NCBI GenBank assembly: GCA_020621865.1
Contig: JAHRYW010000004.1
Span: 186,001 to 250,000, forward strand
Length of the DNA: 64,000 nt
Source of the DNA: Betaproteobacteria bacterium
GTDB taxonomy: Bacteria > Pseudomonadota > Gammaproteobacteria > Burkholderiales > Rhodocyclaceae
Reading direction: 5' to 3'
Position numbers and translations under genes: made by a program. This document shows, in pieces, positions 1-8,707 of the stretch (position 1 is its first letter; each line of letters starts with the position of its first letter). The notes beneath the pieces were generated by a model. That model was not told the DNA's origin. It worked only from the letters and a program-made list of their open reading frames with translations, and searched no databases.

Positions 1-355
1 TGACCCGGGCCAGGACCACCGATGGCGCGAATGGTTTGTGAATGAAATCCACGGCGCCCAGCGCCAGCCCCAACTCCTCGTCTTCGGCGCCGACCTTGGC
101 GGTCAGGAAGATGACCGGAATAGCGGCCGTCAGCGGATTCGCCTTCAGCCGTTTGCAGACTTCGTAGCCATCCATTTCCGGCATCATGATATCGAGAAGG
201 ATCAGATCCGGCGGCGAATTCGCTGCCAGTTCCAGCCCCTTGGCCGGACCGTTGGCCAGCTTGATCCGGTAATGCTCACGGAGAAGCTGATTGAGCAGGC
301 TGAGATTGGCCGGTGTATCGTCGATCACCAGAATGCAAGCCCGGCTGTCATTCAT
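1..355 (-). CDS. Response regulator, receiver domain (partial, runs off the window)
   Basis: The minus strand reads MNDSRACILVIDDTPANL, then LILLDIMMPEMDGYEV, then VIFLTAK and FIHKPF. This is a complete CheY-like receiver fold with the acidic pair DD near residue 12, the phosphoacceptor Asp in LLDIMMPEMDG, the conserved Thr in LTA and the Lys in HKPF. The gene is cut by the window start just after the receiver, so the output domain is unknown; receivers of this DDTPANL type often carry HD-GYP, GGDEF or kinase modules (family knowledge, not seen here). Its ATG overlaps the stop of the upstream hybrid kinase (TGATGA), so the two are co-transcribed and the kinase is its likely phosphodonor or relay partner. 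Confidence 0.85.
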   Translation of the reverse strand, partial: MNDSRACILVIDDTPANLSLLNQLLREHYRIKLANGPAKGLELAANSPPDLILLDIMMPEMDGYEVCKRLKANPLTAAIPVIFLTAKVGAEDEELGLALGAVDFIHKPFAPSVVLARV

Positions 356-3300
356 CACGGCATCCCCCCTCGTTGCGGCGCTTCGTCCAAAATGGCCAGG
401 GCCTGGTCCAGATCCCAGTTGCCCAGCGCGTGATCGATCGCGGCAATCTGCCGCGGCGAGAGCACCTTGCCCAGGCGCCCCTTGTGCAAACGCCAGAATT
501 CCTCGACTTCGCCATCGCCTTCACTCAACTGCCGTCGCAACAATACCAGCAGATCGGCGACCGGCAATCCGCTGTCATGCGAATCGACCACGGCATGCCC
601 GTCCGGCAGACCGGCCAGCTGGCCGAGAATGGGCTGCAAACGAGCCTCGACTTCGGCCAGTTCGCCATAGGGTTCGACGATGCCGCCCTTGATCGCGTTT
701 TCCAGTTCGATCAGCGCCAGTTGCAAGTCGGTCATCGCAAAAGTACCGGCCAGTCCCTTGAGCGTATGGACCTGACGCTCGGCCGCTTCCATCTCGCCAC
801 GTACCAGCCTTTCCTCAAGCAATCCCGACCAGCCCTTGCAATCGTCGACAAAACGCCGCAGGGCGCCGACCAGGAAGGGCAGCCGGCCGCCAAAGCGGCG
901 CAGCAGGACCGTCGATTCGATGCCCGGCACCTGCTCCAGAAACGCCTCGATCGACCGCTCCGGCTTCTCCGGCGGCACTTCCTTGGCAGGCGGCAAATCC
1001 AGTGCCGGCCTCGACAGCCAATAAGGCTGCAACATCGCCAGCAGTTCATCGGGTTCGAAGGGTTTGGCAATGTAGCCGTTAACCCCCTTGGCCATGTGGT
1101 CAGCCATGCCGTGCCCGGCCACATGGGCGGTCATCGCAATGACCGGCAGGCGCTCGAAGTGCGCCAGGCTGCGTATTTTCTGCGTGGCCTCGCGACCGTC
1201 CATGACCGGCATTTCCAGATCCATCAGAACCACGGCGTAGTGCTCCGGATAATGGGCAGCCAGGCACTCCAATGCCGCCAGGCCGTTTTCGGCGACATCG
1301 ACGTTGGCGCCCCAGCCACGCAGAATCTCACCGGCCACCTGTTGATTGATTTCGTTGTCTTCGACCAGCAGGATGGACATGCCGAGCAGGCAATCCGGGC
1401 GCGGTACCGCGTATTCCGCCATGCCATGCTCGTCGCCGCTGGCCGCCACGCCGCAGACGCGGCGCAGGGCACTCGGCAGCAAGGGCTTCTGGATCACCTC
1501 GGTGATCCCCGGATGGTTTGCCTCGTGCCGCAGCGAGGTCGGGTCCGCGGCCGAGACAACGATGGTCTTTGCCGGCAACTGCCGCTCCATGATGCGCAAG
1601 GCATCGACGACCTCGCTCCCCGACATCTCCGGCATCACCCAGTCGAGGATCAGCAGGTCGTACATATCGCCGCTCGTCGCAGTCAGCCTGCCGATGGCAT
1701 CGAGGCCGCCAGGCGACTGGTCGACTTCCCGGCAGCCCATCGACGCCAGCATCGCGGCCATGCTCTGCCGCGCCGCCGGGTAATCGTCGACGACCAGGGC
1801 GCGCAGGCACGACAGATCAGCTTCGGCGCCGAGATCGGCGGCATCCGGAGCGACCGGCAGGCGAATCGAGAAATGAAAATCGCTGCCCCGGCCGGGTTCG
1901 CTTTCGACTTCCAGCACGCCGCCCATGGCGCTGACCAGGCGCTTTGAAATTGCCAACCCCAGTCCGGTACCGCCGTATTTCCGCGTCGTCGAGCCGTCGG
2001 CCTGGGAGAACTCCTGGAACATCCGCCCGATTTGCTCGGCATTCATGCCGATACCCGTATCCTCGACATGGCAGGCGATCGAGATCGTGTCGCCGTCGCG
2101 CTCCACCTCGCGGATAGCCAGGCGCACATGGCCGGCCTCGGTAAATTTGACCGCGTTCGACAGCAGGTTGATCAGGATCTGGCCCAGGCGTAGCGGGTCG
2201 CCGACCAGGCGGCGCAAGGCCCGTTGCGGCCGATAGTCGAGAATCAGTTCTATGCCTTTTCCCTCGGCTTTCTGCTGAACCATGAACAGGGCGTTCTGGA
2301 GGACGGCCTCAAGATCGAAAGGCAGCGCCTCGAGGACAATTTTCCCGGCCTCGATCTTGGAGAAGTCGAGCACGTCGTTCAGGATGCCCAGCAAGGAGCG
2401 CGCCGCCGCATGGATTTTGGAGACGTAGCTGTGCTGGCGGGGCGGCAGGCCGGATTTCAGGGCCAGGTAGGCCATGCCGAGGATGGCATTCATCGGGGTC
2501 CGGATTTCGTGGCTCATGTTGGCCAAAAAGATGGATTTCGCTTCGGCCGCCACCTCGGCCTTGGCACGGGCCTGGCGCAGCGCCCGCTGAACCAGTTCGC
2601 GCTGCTCGATATCGGCCTCGATGGCCGCGGCCATGCTGTCTATGGTCCGGGCCAGCGACTGCACTTCGTCAACGCCATGCAGGTCACCGACCCGCTCGCT
2701 GAACGATTTCTCGGCCAATGCCCGGGCCGTCCGGTGCAGCGCGGTCAACGGCGCCAGCAAGTGGCGCTTCAGGTAGTGATAGCTAAACAGCAGCACCAGG
2801 CCGGCACCGAGCAGGAGCAGCATGGAGGCCACGATCCATGTCTGCAGCGACTCGCCGGCGACGATCAGGTCCTTTTTGGTCCGCTGGTCGACCTGGCTGG
2901 CCAGTTCGTCGACCGCGACCGCCAGATCGGCCCGCAGTTTGAGATAACGCGACTCATGCAGCAAGGCGTTGGCGTATTCATGCTGGGGCGATATTTCGGA
3001 GACGAATTCGCGCTTGACCGGGTCGTAAAGGCCTTGTGTGGCAGCGAAGGCGATCTGTTCGATTTCCTTCATCCGCTCGGTGAGCTGATAAAGGCGCTTG
3101 AGAATCGCCTGTTCGCTGGCATCGAAACCGAGCTGGCTGGTCCTATCGTAAAGCGCGATGCCCTTGCCGTCGGCCAGCGGCACATGCGCCCGACCGCCGC
3201 CGATGACCTGCTCCCAATAGGTCGCCGGCAACCCGTTCGGCGCCGGCTTGCGGCCTTCGCGAATGGCCAGGATGTCGTAGTAATAAATCAGGTAACGCGG

Positions 3301-3513
3301 ATTGGCCGTGCCGACATAGGAGCTGACCAGACGGCCGAGCAGATCGACTTCGTGGCGGACTTCGTTGATCAGGGCCAGGGAATCCTGGCGGTGACGGGCT
3401 GCGGCATTGGCTTCGTTATAGGCGGAGAGCGCGCCAAACGTCGCACCGCCGATGGTCAGCAGCATTCCGGCCAGCGCCAGCAATACGGATAAAAATGCTC
3501 TCCGCAGATTCAT
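355..3513 (-). CDS. Hybrid sensor histidine kinase with HAMP, two receivers and Hpt
   Basis: A BarA/TorS-like phosphorelay kinase of about 1,052 residues. A first membrane helix (about residues 7-30) and a second (about 225-245) enclose a periplasmic sensor region. A HAMP linker follows, then the H box [17 protein letters not shown], the ATPase domain ([28 protein letters not shown]), receiver 1 (ALVVDDY, LLILDWVMPEMSG), receiver 2 (ILLVEDNEINQQ, VVLMDLEMPVMDG) and a C-terminal Hpt domain with VHTLKGLAG. The frame is open to 3645, but I place the start at 3513 (MNLRRAFLSVLLALAGM) because the extra 44 residues are polar and the membrane helix follows directly. Translationally coupled to the response regulator at 1-355. 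The ligand is unknown. Confidence 0.9.
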   Translation of the reverse strand: MNLRRAFLSVLLALAGMLLTIGGATFGALSAYNEANAAARHRQDSLALINEVRHEVDLLGRLVSSYVGTANPRYLIYYYDILAIREGRKPAPNGLPATYWEQVIGGGRAHVPLADGKGIALYDRTSQLGFDASEQAILKRLYQLTERMKEIEQIAFAATQGLYDPVKREFVSEISPQHEYANALLHESRYLKLRADLAVAVDELASQVDQRTKKDLIVAGESLQTWIVASMLLLLGAGLVLLFSYHYLKRHLLAPLTALHRTARALAEKSFSERVGDLHGVDEVQSLARTIDSMAAAIEADIEQRELVQRALRQARAKAEVAAEAKSIFLANMSHEIRTPMNAILGMAYLALKSGLPPRQHSYVSKIHAAARSLLGILNDVLDFSKIEAGKIVLEALPFDLEAVLQNALFMVQQKAEGKGIELILDYRPQRALRRLVGDPLRLGQILINLLSNAVKFTEAGHVRLAIREVERDGDTISIACHVEDTGIGMNAEQIGRMFQEFSQADGSTTRKYGGTGLGLAISKRLVSAMGGVLEVESEPGRGSDFHFSIRLPVAPDAADLGAEADLSCLRALVVDDYPAARQSMAAMLASMGCREVDQSPGGLDAIGRLTATSGDMYDLLILDWVMPEMSGSEVVDALRIMERQLPAKTIVVSAADPTSLRHEANHPGITEVIQKPLLPSALRRVCGVAASGDEHGMAEYAVPRPDCLLGMSILLVEDNEINQQVAGEILRGWGANVDVAENGLAALECLAAHYPEHYAVVLMDLEMPVMDGREATQKIRSLAHFERLPVIAMTAHVAGHGMADHMAKGVNGYIAKPFEPDELLAMLQPYWLSRPALDLPPAKEVPPEKPERSIEAFLEQVPGIESTVLLRRFGGRLPFLVGALRRFVDDCKGWSGLLEERLVRGEMEAAERQVHTLKGLAGTFAMTDLQLALIELENAIKGGIVEPYGELAEVEARLQPILGQLAGLPDGHAVVDSHDSGLPVADLLVLLRRQLSEGDGEVEEFWRLHKGRLGKVLSPRQIAAIDHALGNWDLDQALAILDEAPQRGGMP

Positions 3514-3723
3514 TTCGCCACCACTCTCCGCAATCGCCGTCAGCGGGCTGCCGCCCGCTTTCTTCAACGAAGAGCGCTCCCTCCGCATGGAAAAATTATT
3601 TCTTTTGAATGATATGCCATCCTGCATATTTGTGCGCGGCAGCATAGGCCTATTTCATGCGCCAATTGGATAAAAACGCCCAATCGGTCAGAATAGCCAT
3701 CCTCACTCCCCAACCCTAGGTCC
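3514..3723. other. Divergent intergenic region
   Basis: About 210 bases separate the hybrid kinase start (minus) from the next gene (plus). The stretch is clearly more AT-rich than the flanks (for example around 3593-3625) and should hold promoters for both directions. I could not pick convincing -35/-10 pairs or an operator. Confidence 0.4.
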
Positions 3724-4311
3724 ATGGACAATCTGATCAAGGACACCGCAACGCTGGAGCTCTTCTGCTGGCTGGAGCCAGGCGCCGAGTTGCCGGGCTG
3801 GGACATTCTCAAGGGCAGCCCTTTCGGCGCCACGCTGGCCTCTCCGGAAGGCGGCGCCCCGACGCCCGGCGACCAGTTGCTGTCGGTGCAGAACTACTTC
3901 GCCGAATACCACCTGGAATATTTCCGCCAGCGTCGCTACAACCACTTCCCCAGCCGCCTGCACGCCATGCTGCAATTCGCGACGCGGACCGATGCGATGA
4001 CTTTCCGCAGCAAGCACCCGCAGCGCGTTTTCGGCAAGAATCTGGTCTGCGCCAAGACCAAGGGGGCCTACATCTGCTCCTTTCACGACGCCAGCTGGCT
4101 GGATTACCTGCGCCTGCCGCACAGCCTGTCGCTGCAGGCGCTCGACGAGGTAGCGGAGCATTACTGGTCGGGCCGGACGGTCGAGGAAATCGGCCTGACC
4201 TTCATGAACGAACCCTGGCCGGAACCGCCGGTCATCGAAGCGCTCTACCAGGGAACGCTGGAGCCCGTCTGGGGCCACGAGCAGTCGGGCTGGTTGCCCG
4301 GTTTTCGATAG
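3724..4311 (+). CDS. Uncharacterised 195-residue cytoplasmic protein
   Basis: No family recognised with certainty. It starts MDNLIKDTATLELFCWLEPG, has no signal peptide or membrane helix, and is rich in aromatic residues (Trp, Tyr, Phe). A central block YFRQRRYNHFPSRLHAMLQF, followed by DAMTFRSKHP and later WLDYLRLP, faintly resembles DUF2441-like, possibly ADP-ribosyltransferase-fold proteins, in which an Arg-rich FPSR segment precedes an Asp-Ala-x-x-Phe segment. That is a low-confidence guess from memory. It lies 9 bases upstream of the HlyD-type adaptor and probably shares its transcript, so a link to export is possible but not shown. Confidence 0.7.
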   Translation: MDNLIKDTATLELFCWLEPGAELPGWDILKGSPFGATLASPEGGAPTPGDQLLSVQNYFAEYHLEYFRQRRYNHFPSRLHAMLQFATRTDAMTFRSKHPQRVFGKNLVCAKTKGAYICSFHDASWLDYLRLPHSLSLQALDEVAEHYWSGRTVEEIGLTFMNEPWPEPPVIEALYQGTLEPVWGHEQSGWLPGFR

Positions 4312-4320
4312 GAAAGACCC

Positions 4321-5469
4321 ATGCGCCGCATTGCCATCATCGTCACCATCGTCGCCCTGCTCGGCCTGGCCCTGTATTGGTTCTCGCGCCCCAAACCGCT
4401 GCCGGTCGTCGTCCAGGCGGTGTCCACCGGCAAGGTCGAGGCGACGCTGGCCAACACCCGCGCCGGCACCATCGAGGCCTGCCAGCGCACCAAGTTGTCG
4501 ACAATCATCGGCGGCCGCATCGAGTATCTCGGCGTCAAGGAAGGCGACAAGGTCAAGAAGGGCCAGTTGCTGCTCAAGCTGTGGAACGACGACCAGCAAG
4601 CCAATGCCACGCTGGCCCAGGCGCAGATCACGCTGAGTGCCAAGCGCGGCGACGAAGCCTGCATTGCCGCGGTCAATGCCGAAAACGAGGCCAAACGGCA
4701 AAGCGAGCTGCGCGCCAAGGGCTTCGTCTCGACCAGCAAGGAAGAAGCTGCCCGCACCGAGGCCGAGGTCCGTCGTGCCGCCTGCAACACGGCCAAGGCC
4801 GACGTCGCCCAGGCCGAAGCGAAATTGAAGGCAACCCGCGTCGAGCAGGGCCGCGTCGCGCTCTACGCACCTTTCGACGGCACGGTGGCAAAGATCGTCG
4901 GCGAACTGGGCGAGTACTCGACGCCCTCGCCGCCCGGCGTGCCGACACCGCCGGCCATCGACCTGATCGACGATTCCTGCCTTTACGTCAAGGCGCCGAT
5001 GGACGAGGTGGACGCCCCGAAGATCCAGGTTGGCCAGCCGGTGCGCATCACGCTCGACGCCCTGCCCGGCAAGGTGCTGCCCGGCAAGGTGCGGCGCGTC
5101 GCACCCTATGTCTCGGCGGTTGAAAAGCAGGCGCGTACCGTAGATATCGAGGTCGACTTCGACCAACCCGCCGAGGCTGGCAAACTGCTGGTCGGCTACA
5201 GCGCCGACGTCGAGATCATCCTGGCTGGCCGCGACAATGTGCTGCGCATCCCGACCGCCGCCATCCAGGAGGGCAGCAAGGTGCTGGTCTTCAATGCCGA
5301 CAGCGGCAAGCTGGACGCGCGTCCGGTCAAGGCCGGGCTGGCCAACTGGGAATACACCGAAGTGCTGGACGGCCTGCAGGCCGGCGAGCGCATCGTCACC
5401 TCGCTCGACAAGGAAGGCGTCAAGGCCGGCGCCCGGGTGACGCCGGAAGAAAAAAGCCCGGCGAAGTAG
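4321..5469 (+). CDS. Periplasmic adaptor (membrane fusion protein) of a MacA-like efflux pump
   Basis: 382 residues. An N-terminal membrane anchor (IAIIVTIVALLGLALYW) is followed by a biotinyl-lipoyl hairpin with a long Ala/Glu/Lys-rich coiled coil (about residues 85-180) and beta-barrel segments such as VALYAPFDGTVAKIVGELG. This is the layout of HlyD/MacA adaptors that bridge an inner-membrane ABC or RND transporter and an outer-membrane channel. The ATPase starts 4 bases after its stop and two permeases follow, so it belongs to a MacAB-type ABC exporter. No TolC-like gene is in the window, so the outer-membrane partner must lie elsewhere. Substrate not predictable. Confidence 0.88.
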   Translation: MRRIAIIVTIVALLGLALYWFSRPKPLPVVVQAVSTGKVEATLANTRAGTIEACQRTKLSTIIGGRIEYLGVKEGDKVKKGQLLLKLWNDDQQANATLAQAQITLSAKRGDEACIAAVNAENEAKRQSELRAKGFVSTSKEEAARTEAEVRRAACNTAKADVAQAEAKLKATRVEQGRVALYAPFDGTVAKIVGELGEYSTPSPPGVPTPPAIDLIDDSCLYVKAPMDEVDAPKIQVGQPVRITLDALPGKVLPGKVRRVAPYVSAVEKQARTVDIEVDFDQPAEAGKLLVGYSADVEIILAGRDNVLRIPTAAIQEGSKVLVFNADSGKLDARPVKAGLANWEYTEVLDGLQAGERIVTSLDKEGVKAGARVTPEEKSPAK

Positions 5470-5473
5470 GCGC

Positions 5474-6193
5474 ATGGCGCTGATCGAACTCTCCGCCATC
5501 GAACGCCGCTTCCAGCTCGGCGACACGACGGTGCACGCGCTGGCCGGGCTGAACCTGCAGATCGAAGCCGGCGAATACGTCGCCGTGATGGGCCCCTCAG
5601 GCTCCGGCAAATCGACGCTGCTCAACCTGCTCGGCCTGCTCGACCGGCCCAACGCCGGCACCTACAAGCTGGAAGGCCGCGACGTGACGACGCTGTCGCC
5701 CGACGAGCAGGCCACCGTACGCAGCACGCGGATCGGCTTCGTCTTCCAGAGTTTCCATTTGGTGCCGCGCCTGACGGCGGCCGAAAACATCGCGCTGCCG
5801 ATGACCCTGGCCGGCACCCCGGCGGCCGAGCGCAAGCAACGCGTCGCCCGGGCACTCAAGGATTTCGGCCTCGACAACCGCGCCGACCACAAGCCGGACG
5901 AGCTTTCCGGCGGCCAGCGCCAGCGCGTCGCCATTGCCCGCGCGACGATCATGCAGCCGGCGCTGATTCTGGCCGACGAACCGACCGGCAACCTCGACCG
6001 CCACACCGGCGAGGAGGTCGTCAACCTGCTCGAAGCGCTCAACGCCCGGGGCGTCACGCTGGTTGTCGTCACCCACGACCCCGGCATGGGCGCCCGCGCC
6101 CGGCGCCAGCTGGTCATGGAGGACGGCCGCCTGCAGTCGGATTCAGGCACCGCCGACATTTCGATTTTGGGCAAAATTTCCGGCCGACCGTAG
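5474..6193 (+). CDS. ABC transporter ATPase, MacB/LolD type
   Basis: 239 residues with Walker [10 protein letters not shown] (about 39-47), Q-loop VFQSFHLVPRL, signature LSGGQRQR, Walker B LILADEPTGNLD and switch histidine VVTHD. This is the nucleotide-binding subunit that powers the two permeases downstream. Odd feature: the last 12 codons (ADISILGKISGRP then TAG) are encoded by a copy of the dispersed element at 6158-6198 in reverse orientation, so the element supplies both the protein C terminus and the stop codon. The ATPase core is complete before this tail. Gene spacing (4 bases from the adaptor, 23 to the permease) indicates one operon. Confidence 0.92.
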   Translation: MALIELSAIERRFQLGDTTVHALAGLNLQIEAGEYVAVMGPSGSGKSTLLNLLGLLDRPNAGTYKLEGRDVTTLSPDEQATVRSTRIGFVFQSFHLVPRLTAAENIALPMTLAGTPAAERKQRVARALKDFGLDNRADHKPDELSGGQRQRVAIARATIMQPALILADEPTGNLDRHTGEEVVNLLEALNARGVTLVVVTHDPGMGARARRQLVMEDGRLQSDSGTADISILGKISGRP

Positions 6194-6198
6194 CATTT
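6158..6198 (-). repeat. Dispersed element copy A (ATGCTACGGTC core), at end of ABC ATPase gene
   Basis: Read on the minus strand: core ATGCTACGGTC, then GGCCGG, an AT run AAATTTT, GCCC and a second AT run AAAATCGAAAT. The inner part ATTTTGCCCAAAAT is an inverted repeat of 6 bases around CC. The stop codon TAG of the ATPase gene is the complement of bases in the core. One of eight copies in the window; the others are at 23810, 35264, 38424, 40168, 47771, 51555 and 61748. Confidence 0.85.
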
Positions 6199-6216
6199 GC
6201 CGCGCCGCCCCCGCCC

Positions 6217-7425
6217 ATGCGCCTGACCGACACCCTCCGCTTCGCCCGCGATGCCGCCGCCGGCACTCCGCTGCGCACGGCCCTGTCGGTGCTCGCCATG
6301 TCGATCGGCGTCGCCGCCGTCGTCATCCTGACCGCACTCGGCGACGGCGCCCGGCGCTACGTCGTCGGCCAGTTCTCGTCGCTCGGCACCAACCTGGTCA
6401 TCGTGCTGCCCGGGCGCTCCGGCACCGGCGGCTTCAACCCGGCCAACGCCATCACCTCGACGCCGCGCGACCTGACCATCGACGACGCGGCCAGCCTCAA
6501 GCGCCTGCCCGGCGTCCGCCGCGTCGCCCCGCTCGCCGTCGGCAGTTCGGAAATCAGCTTCGGCGGCAAGCTGCGCGAAATCATGGTCGCCGGCTCGACG
6601 GCCGAGTTCATCCCGATCCGCAATTTCGAGCTGGCACAAGGCCAAGGCCTGCCGGAAGAAGACTGGAACCGCGGCTCGTCGGTCGCCGTGATCGGCGCCA
6701 AAATCCGCAGCGAGCTGTTCGGCAGCAACCCGGCCATCGGCCAGCTGATCCGCGTCGGCGACCGTCGGCTACGCGTCGTCGGCGTGCTCAAATCAACCGG
6801 CCAGGGCCTGGGCATGAATACCGACGAACTGGTCATCGTTCCCGTTTCGCTGGCCCAGTCCCTGTTCAACTCCAACACCCTGTTCCGCATCATGGTCGAG
6901 GCCAGCAACCGCGAGACGATCCCCAGTGCCAAGGCGCAGACACTGGCCACGCTCAAGCAGCGCCACCGCGGCGAGGAAGACGTCACGGTGATCACCCAGG
7001 ACGCGGTGCTGGCCACCTTCGACCGCCTGCTCGGCACGCTCACCCTGGGCGTCGCCGGCATTGCCGCGATCAGCCTGGCCGTCGCCGGCATCCTGGTGAT
7101 GAACGTCATGCTCGTCGCCGTCACGCAGCGCACCGGCGAAATCGGCCTGCTCAAGGCGCTCGGCGCCACGGCACGCACCATCCGCCTCGCTTTCCTGGCC
7201 GAAGCGGCGATGCTCTCGGCGGTCGGCGCGGTAGTCGGCTATCTGCTCGGCCAGCTGGGCGCCTTCGCGCTGCGCCAGTTCTTCCCGGTCTTCCCGGCCT
7301 ATCCGCCGGATTGGGCGGTGATCGCCGGGTTGAGCACGGCGCTCGTCACCGGCCTGCTGTTCGGCGTCATGCCGGCCCGCCGCGCTGCCCGGCTGGACCC
7401 GGTGCAGGCATTGATGAAGCGCTAG
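6217..7425 (+). CDS. ABC transporter permease, MacB/FtsX type (first of a tandem pair)
   Basis: 402 residues. One N-terminal membrane helix (LRTALSVLAMSIGVAAVVILTALG) precedes a large periplasmic MacB-PCD domain (about 45-270) and three C-terminal helices, including GVAGIAAISLAVAGILVMNVMLVAV and a terminal FGVMPARRAARLDPVQAL motif. The four-helix layout and the TGEIGLLKALGA coupling segment are typical of MacB/LolCE permeases. Here the ATPase is a separate protein. The next permease starts 3 bases after the stop; the two differ in sequence and probably form a heterodimer. Confidence 0.9.
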   Translation: MRLTDTLRFARDAAAGTPLRTALSVLAMSIGVAAVVILTALGDGARRYVVGQFSSLGTNLVIVLPGRSGTGGFNPANAITSTPRDLTIDDAASLKRLPGVRRVAPLAVGSSEISFGGKLREIMVAGSTAEFIPIRNFELAQGQGLPEEDWNRGSSVAVIGAKIRSELFGSNPAIGQLIRVGDRRLRVVGVLKSTGQGLGMNTDELVIVPVSLAQSLFNSNTLFRIMVEASNRETIPSAKAQTLATLKQRHRGEEDVTVITQDAVLATFDRLLGTLTLGVAGIAAISLAVAGILVMNVMLVAVTQRTGEIGLLKALGATARTIRLAFLAEAAMLSAVGAVVGYLLGQLGAFALRQFFPVFPAYPPDWAVIAGLSTALVTGLLFGVMPARRAARLDPVQALMKR

Positions 7426-7428
7426 GCC

Positions 7429-8631
7429 ATGCTCCTGACCGATTCCCTCCAGCTCGCCACCCGCGCCATCACCGCCCAGCGCCTGCGCAGTTTCCTGACC
7501 CTGCTCGGCATCGCCGTCGGCATCGCGGCGGTGATCCTGCTCACTTCGATCGGCGAGGGCATCCACCGCTTCGTGCTCAGCGAATTCAGCCAGTTCGGCA
7601 CCAATGTCGTCGGGGTGCACCCGGGCAAGACCAAGACAGGCGGCACGCCGCCCTCCGGCCTGCCGAGCAGTGCCCGGCCGCTGTCGCTCGACGACGCACG
7701 CGCCCTGGCCAGCCTGCCGCACGTCGTCGGCATGACGCCGAGCATCTGGGGCAACGCCGAAGTCGGCGCCAACAACCGGTTGCGCCGGACCTCGGTGTAT
7801 GGCGTCGGACCGCAGATGCTGGAGGTCTTCAAAGGCAAGGTGCGCGCCGGCCAGTTCCTGCCGCCGGACGACGCGCAAAGCGCCCGCGCCCTGGTCGTCC
7901 TCGGCCCCAAGCTCAAGGACGAACTGTTCGGCGCCGACAATGCGCTCGGCGCCAAGTTGCGCATCGGCACCGACCAGTTCCGCGTCATCGGCGTCCTCGA
8001 ACCCAAGGGCCAGTTCCTTGGCATCGATCTCGACGACACCGCGTTCATCCCGGCCGCCCGTGCCCTCGAAATCTTCAACCGCGACGGCCTCAATGAAATC
8101 AACCTGGCCGCCGAGGAAGGCGTCCCCTCGGCCATCGTCGCGGCCGCCGTCAAGGAGCGGATGATGGCCCGCCACGGCAGCGAGGATTTCACCATCGTCA
8201 CCCAGGAAGAGATGATGGCGACGCTGTCCAACATCCTGAATGTGCTGACCATGGCCGTCGGCGCACTGGGCGGCATCTCGCTGCTGGTCGGCGGCGTCGG
8301 CATCGTCACCATCATGACCATCGCCGTCACCGAGCGGACCGGCGAAATCGGCCTGCTGGTCGCCCTCGGTGCCCGCCGGCGGACCATCCTCGTGCTGTTT
8401 CTCGGCGAAGCCGTCGCCCTCTCGGCGCTCGGCGGTATTTTCGGACTGGTCCTCGGCATCGGCCTGGCCCAACTGATCCACGTCGCGCTGCCCGCGCTGC
8501 CGGTCCATACCCCGCTCAGCTTCGTCCTGCTTGCCGAAGGCATCGCCATCGCCATCGGGCTGGCCGCCGGCGTCCTCCCCGCCCGTCGCGCCGCCCGGCT
8601 CGACCCGGTCGAAGCCCTGCGTGCCGAGTAA
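7429..8631 (+). CDS. ABC transporter permease, MacB/FtsX type (second of a tandem pair)
   Basis: 400 residues, same architecture as its neighbour: N-terminal helix (LRSFLTLLGIAVGIAAVILLTSIG), periplasmic domain with SNQFG-like and PHVVGMTPSIWGN segments, then three helices with GISLLVGGVGIVTIMTIAVTE, the coupling segment TGEIGLLVALGARRR and the end GVLPARRAARLDPVEALRAE. Paralogous to the permease at 6217-7425 by tandem duplication and divergence. With the adaptor and ATPase it completes an export complex in the inner membrane. It is the last gene of the operon; a new promoter region follows before 8708. Confidence 0.9.
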   Translation: MLLTDSLQLATRAITAQRLRSFLTLLGIAVGIAAVILLTSIGEGIHRFVLSEFSQFGTNVVGVHPGKTKTGGTPPSGLPSSARPLSLDDARALASLPHVVGMTPSIWGNAEVGANNRLRRTSVYGVGPQMLEVFKGKVRAGQFLPPDDAQSARALVVLGPKLKDELFGADNALGAKLRIGTDQFRVIGVLEPKGQFLGIDLDDTAFIPAARALEIFNRDGLNEINLAAEEGVPSAIVAAAVKERMMARHGSEDFTIVTQEEMMATLSNILNVLTMAVGALGGISLLVGGVGIVTIMTIAVTERTGEIGLLVALGARRRTILVLFLGEAVALSALGGIFGLVLGIGLAQLIHVALPALPVHTPLSFVLLAEGIAIAIGLAAGVLPARRAARLDPVEALRAE

Positions 8632-8646
8632 TCCCGGCGTCACAAC

Positions 8647-8662
8647 CATACGCTAACGTATG
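8647..8662. promoter_or_regulatory. Perfect palindrome CATACG-CTAA-CGTATG upstream of the hydratase gene
   Basis: A 6-base inverted repeat with a 4-base spacer, 46 bases before the ATG at 8708. The spacing and symmetry suit an operator for a dimeric repressor (TetR or similar). No regulator gene is adjacent, so the ligand is unknown. Confidence 0.4.
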
Positions 8663-8707
8663 CTAGAGTTCGACTTCCAATTTCGATAAATCACGAGGAA
8701 CCCCGCG

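Noticed and set aside
3703-5661. Long minus-strand open frame of 652 codons
   Set aside because: Entirely antisense to the unknown protein, adaptor and ATPase genes; low-complexity residue use typical of GC-rich shadow frames.
6063-8096. Plus-strand open frame of 677 codons over the two permeases
   Set aside because: Arg/Pro/His-rich product in the wrong frame relative to clear permease genes; shadow frame.
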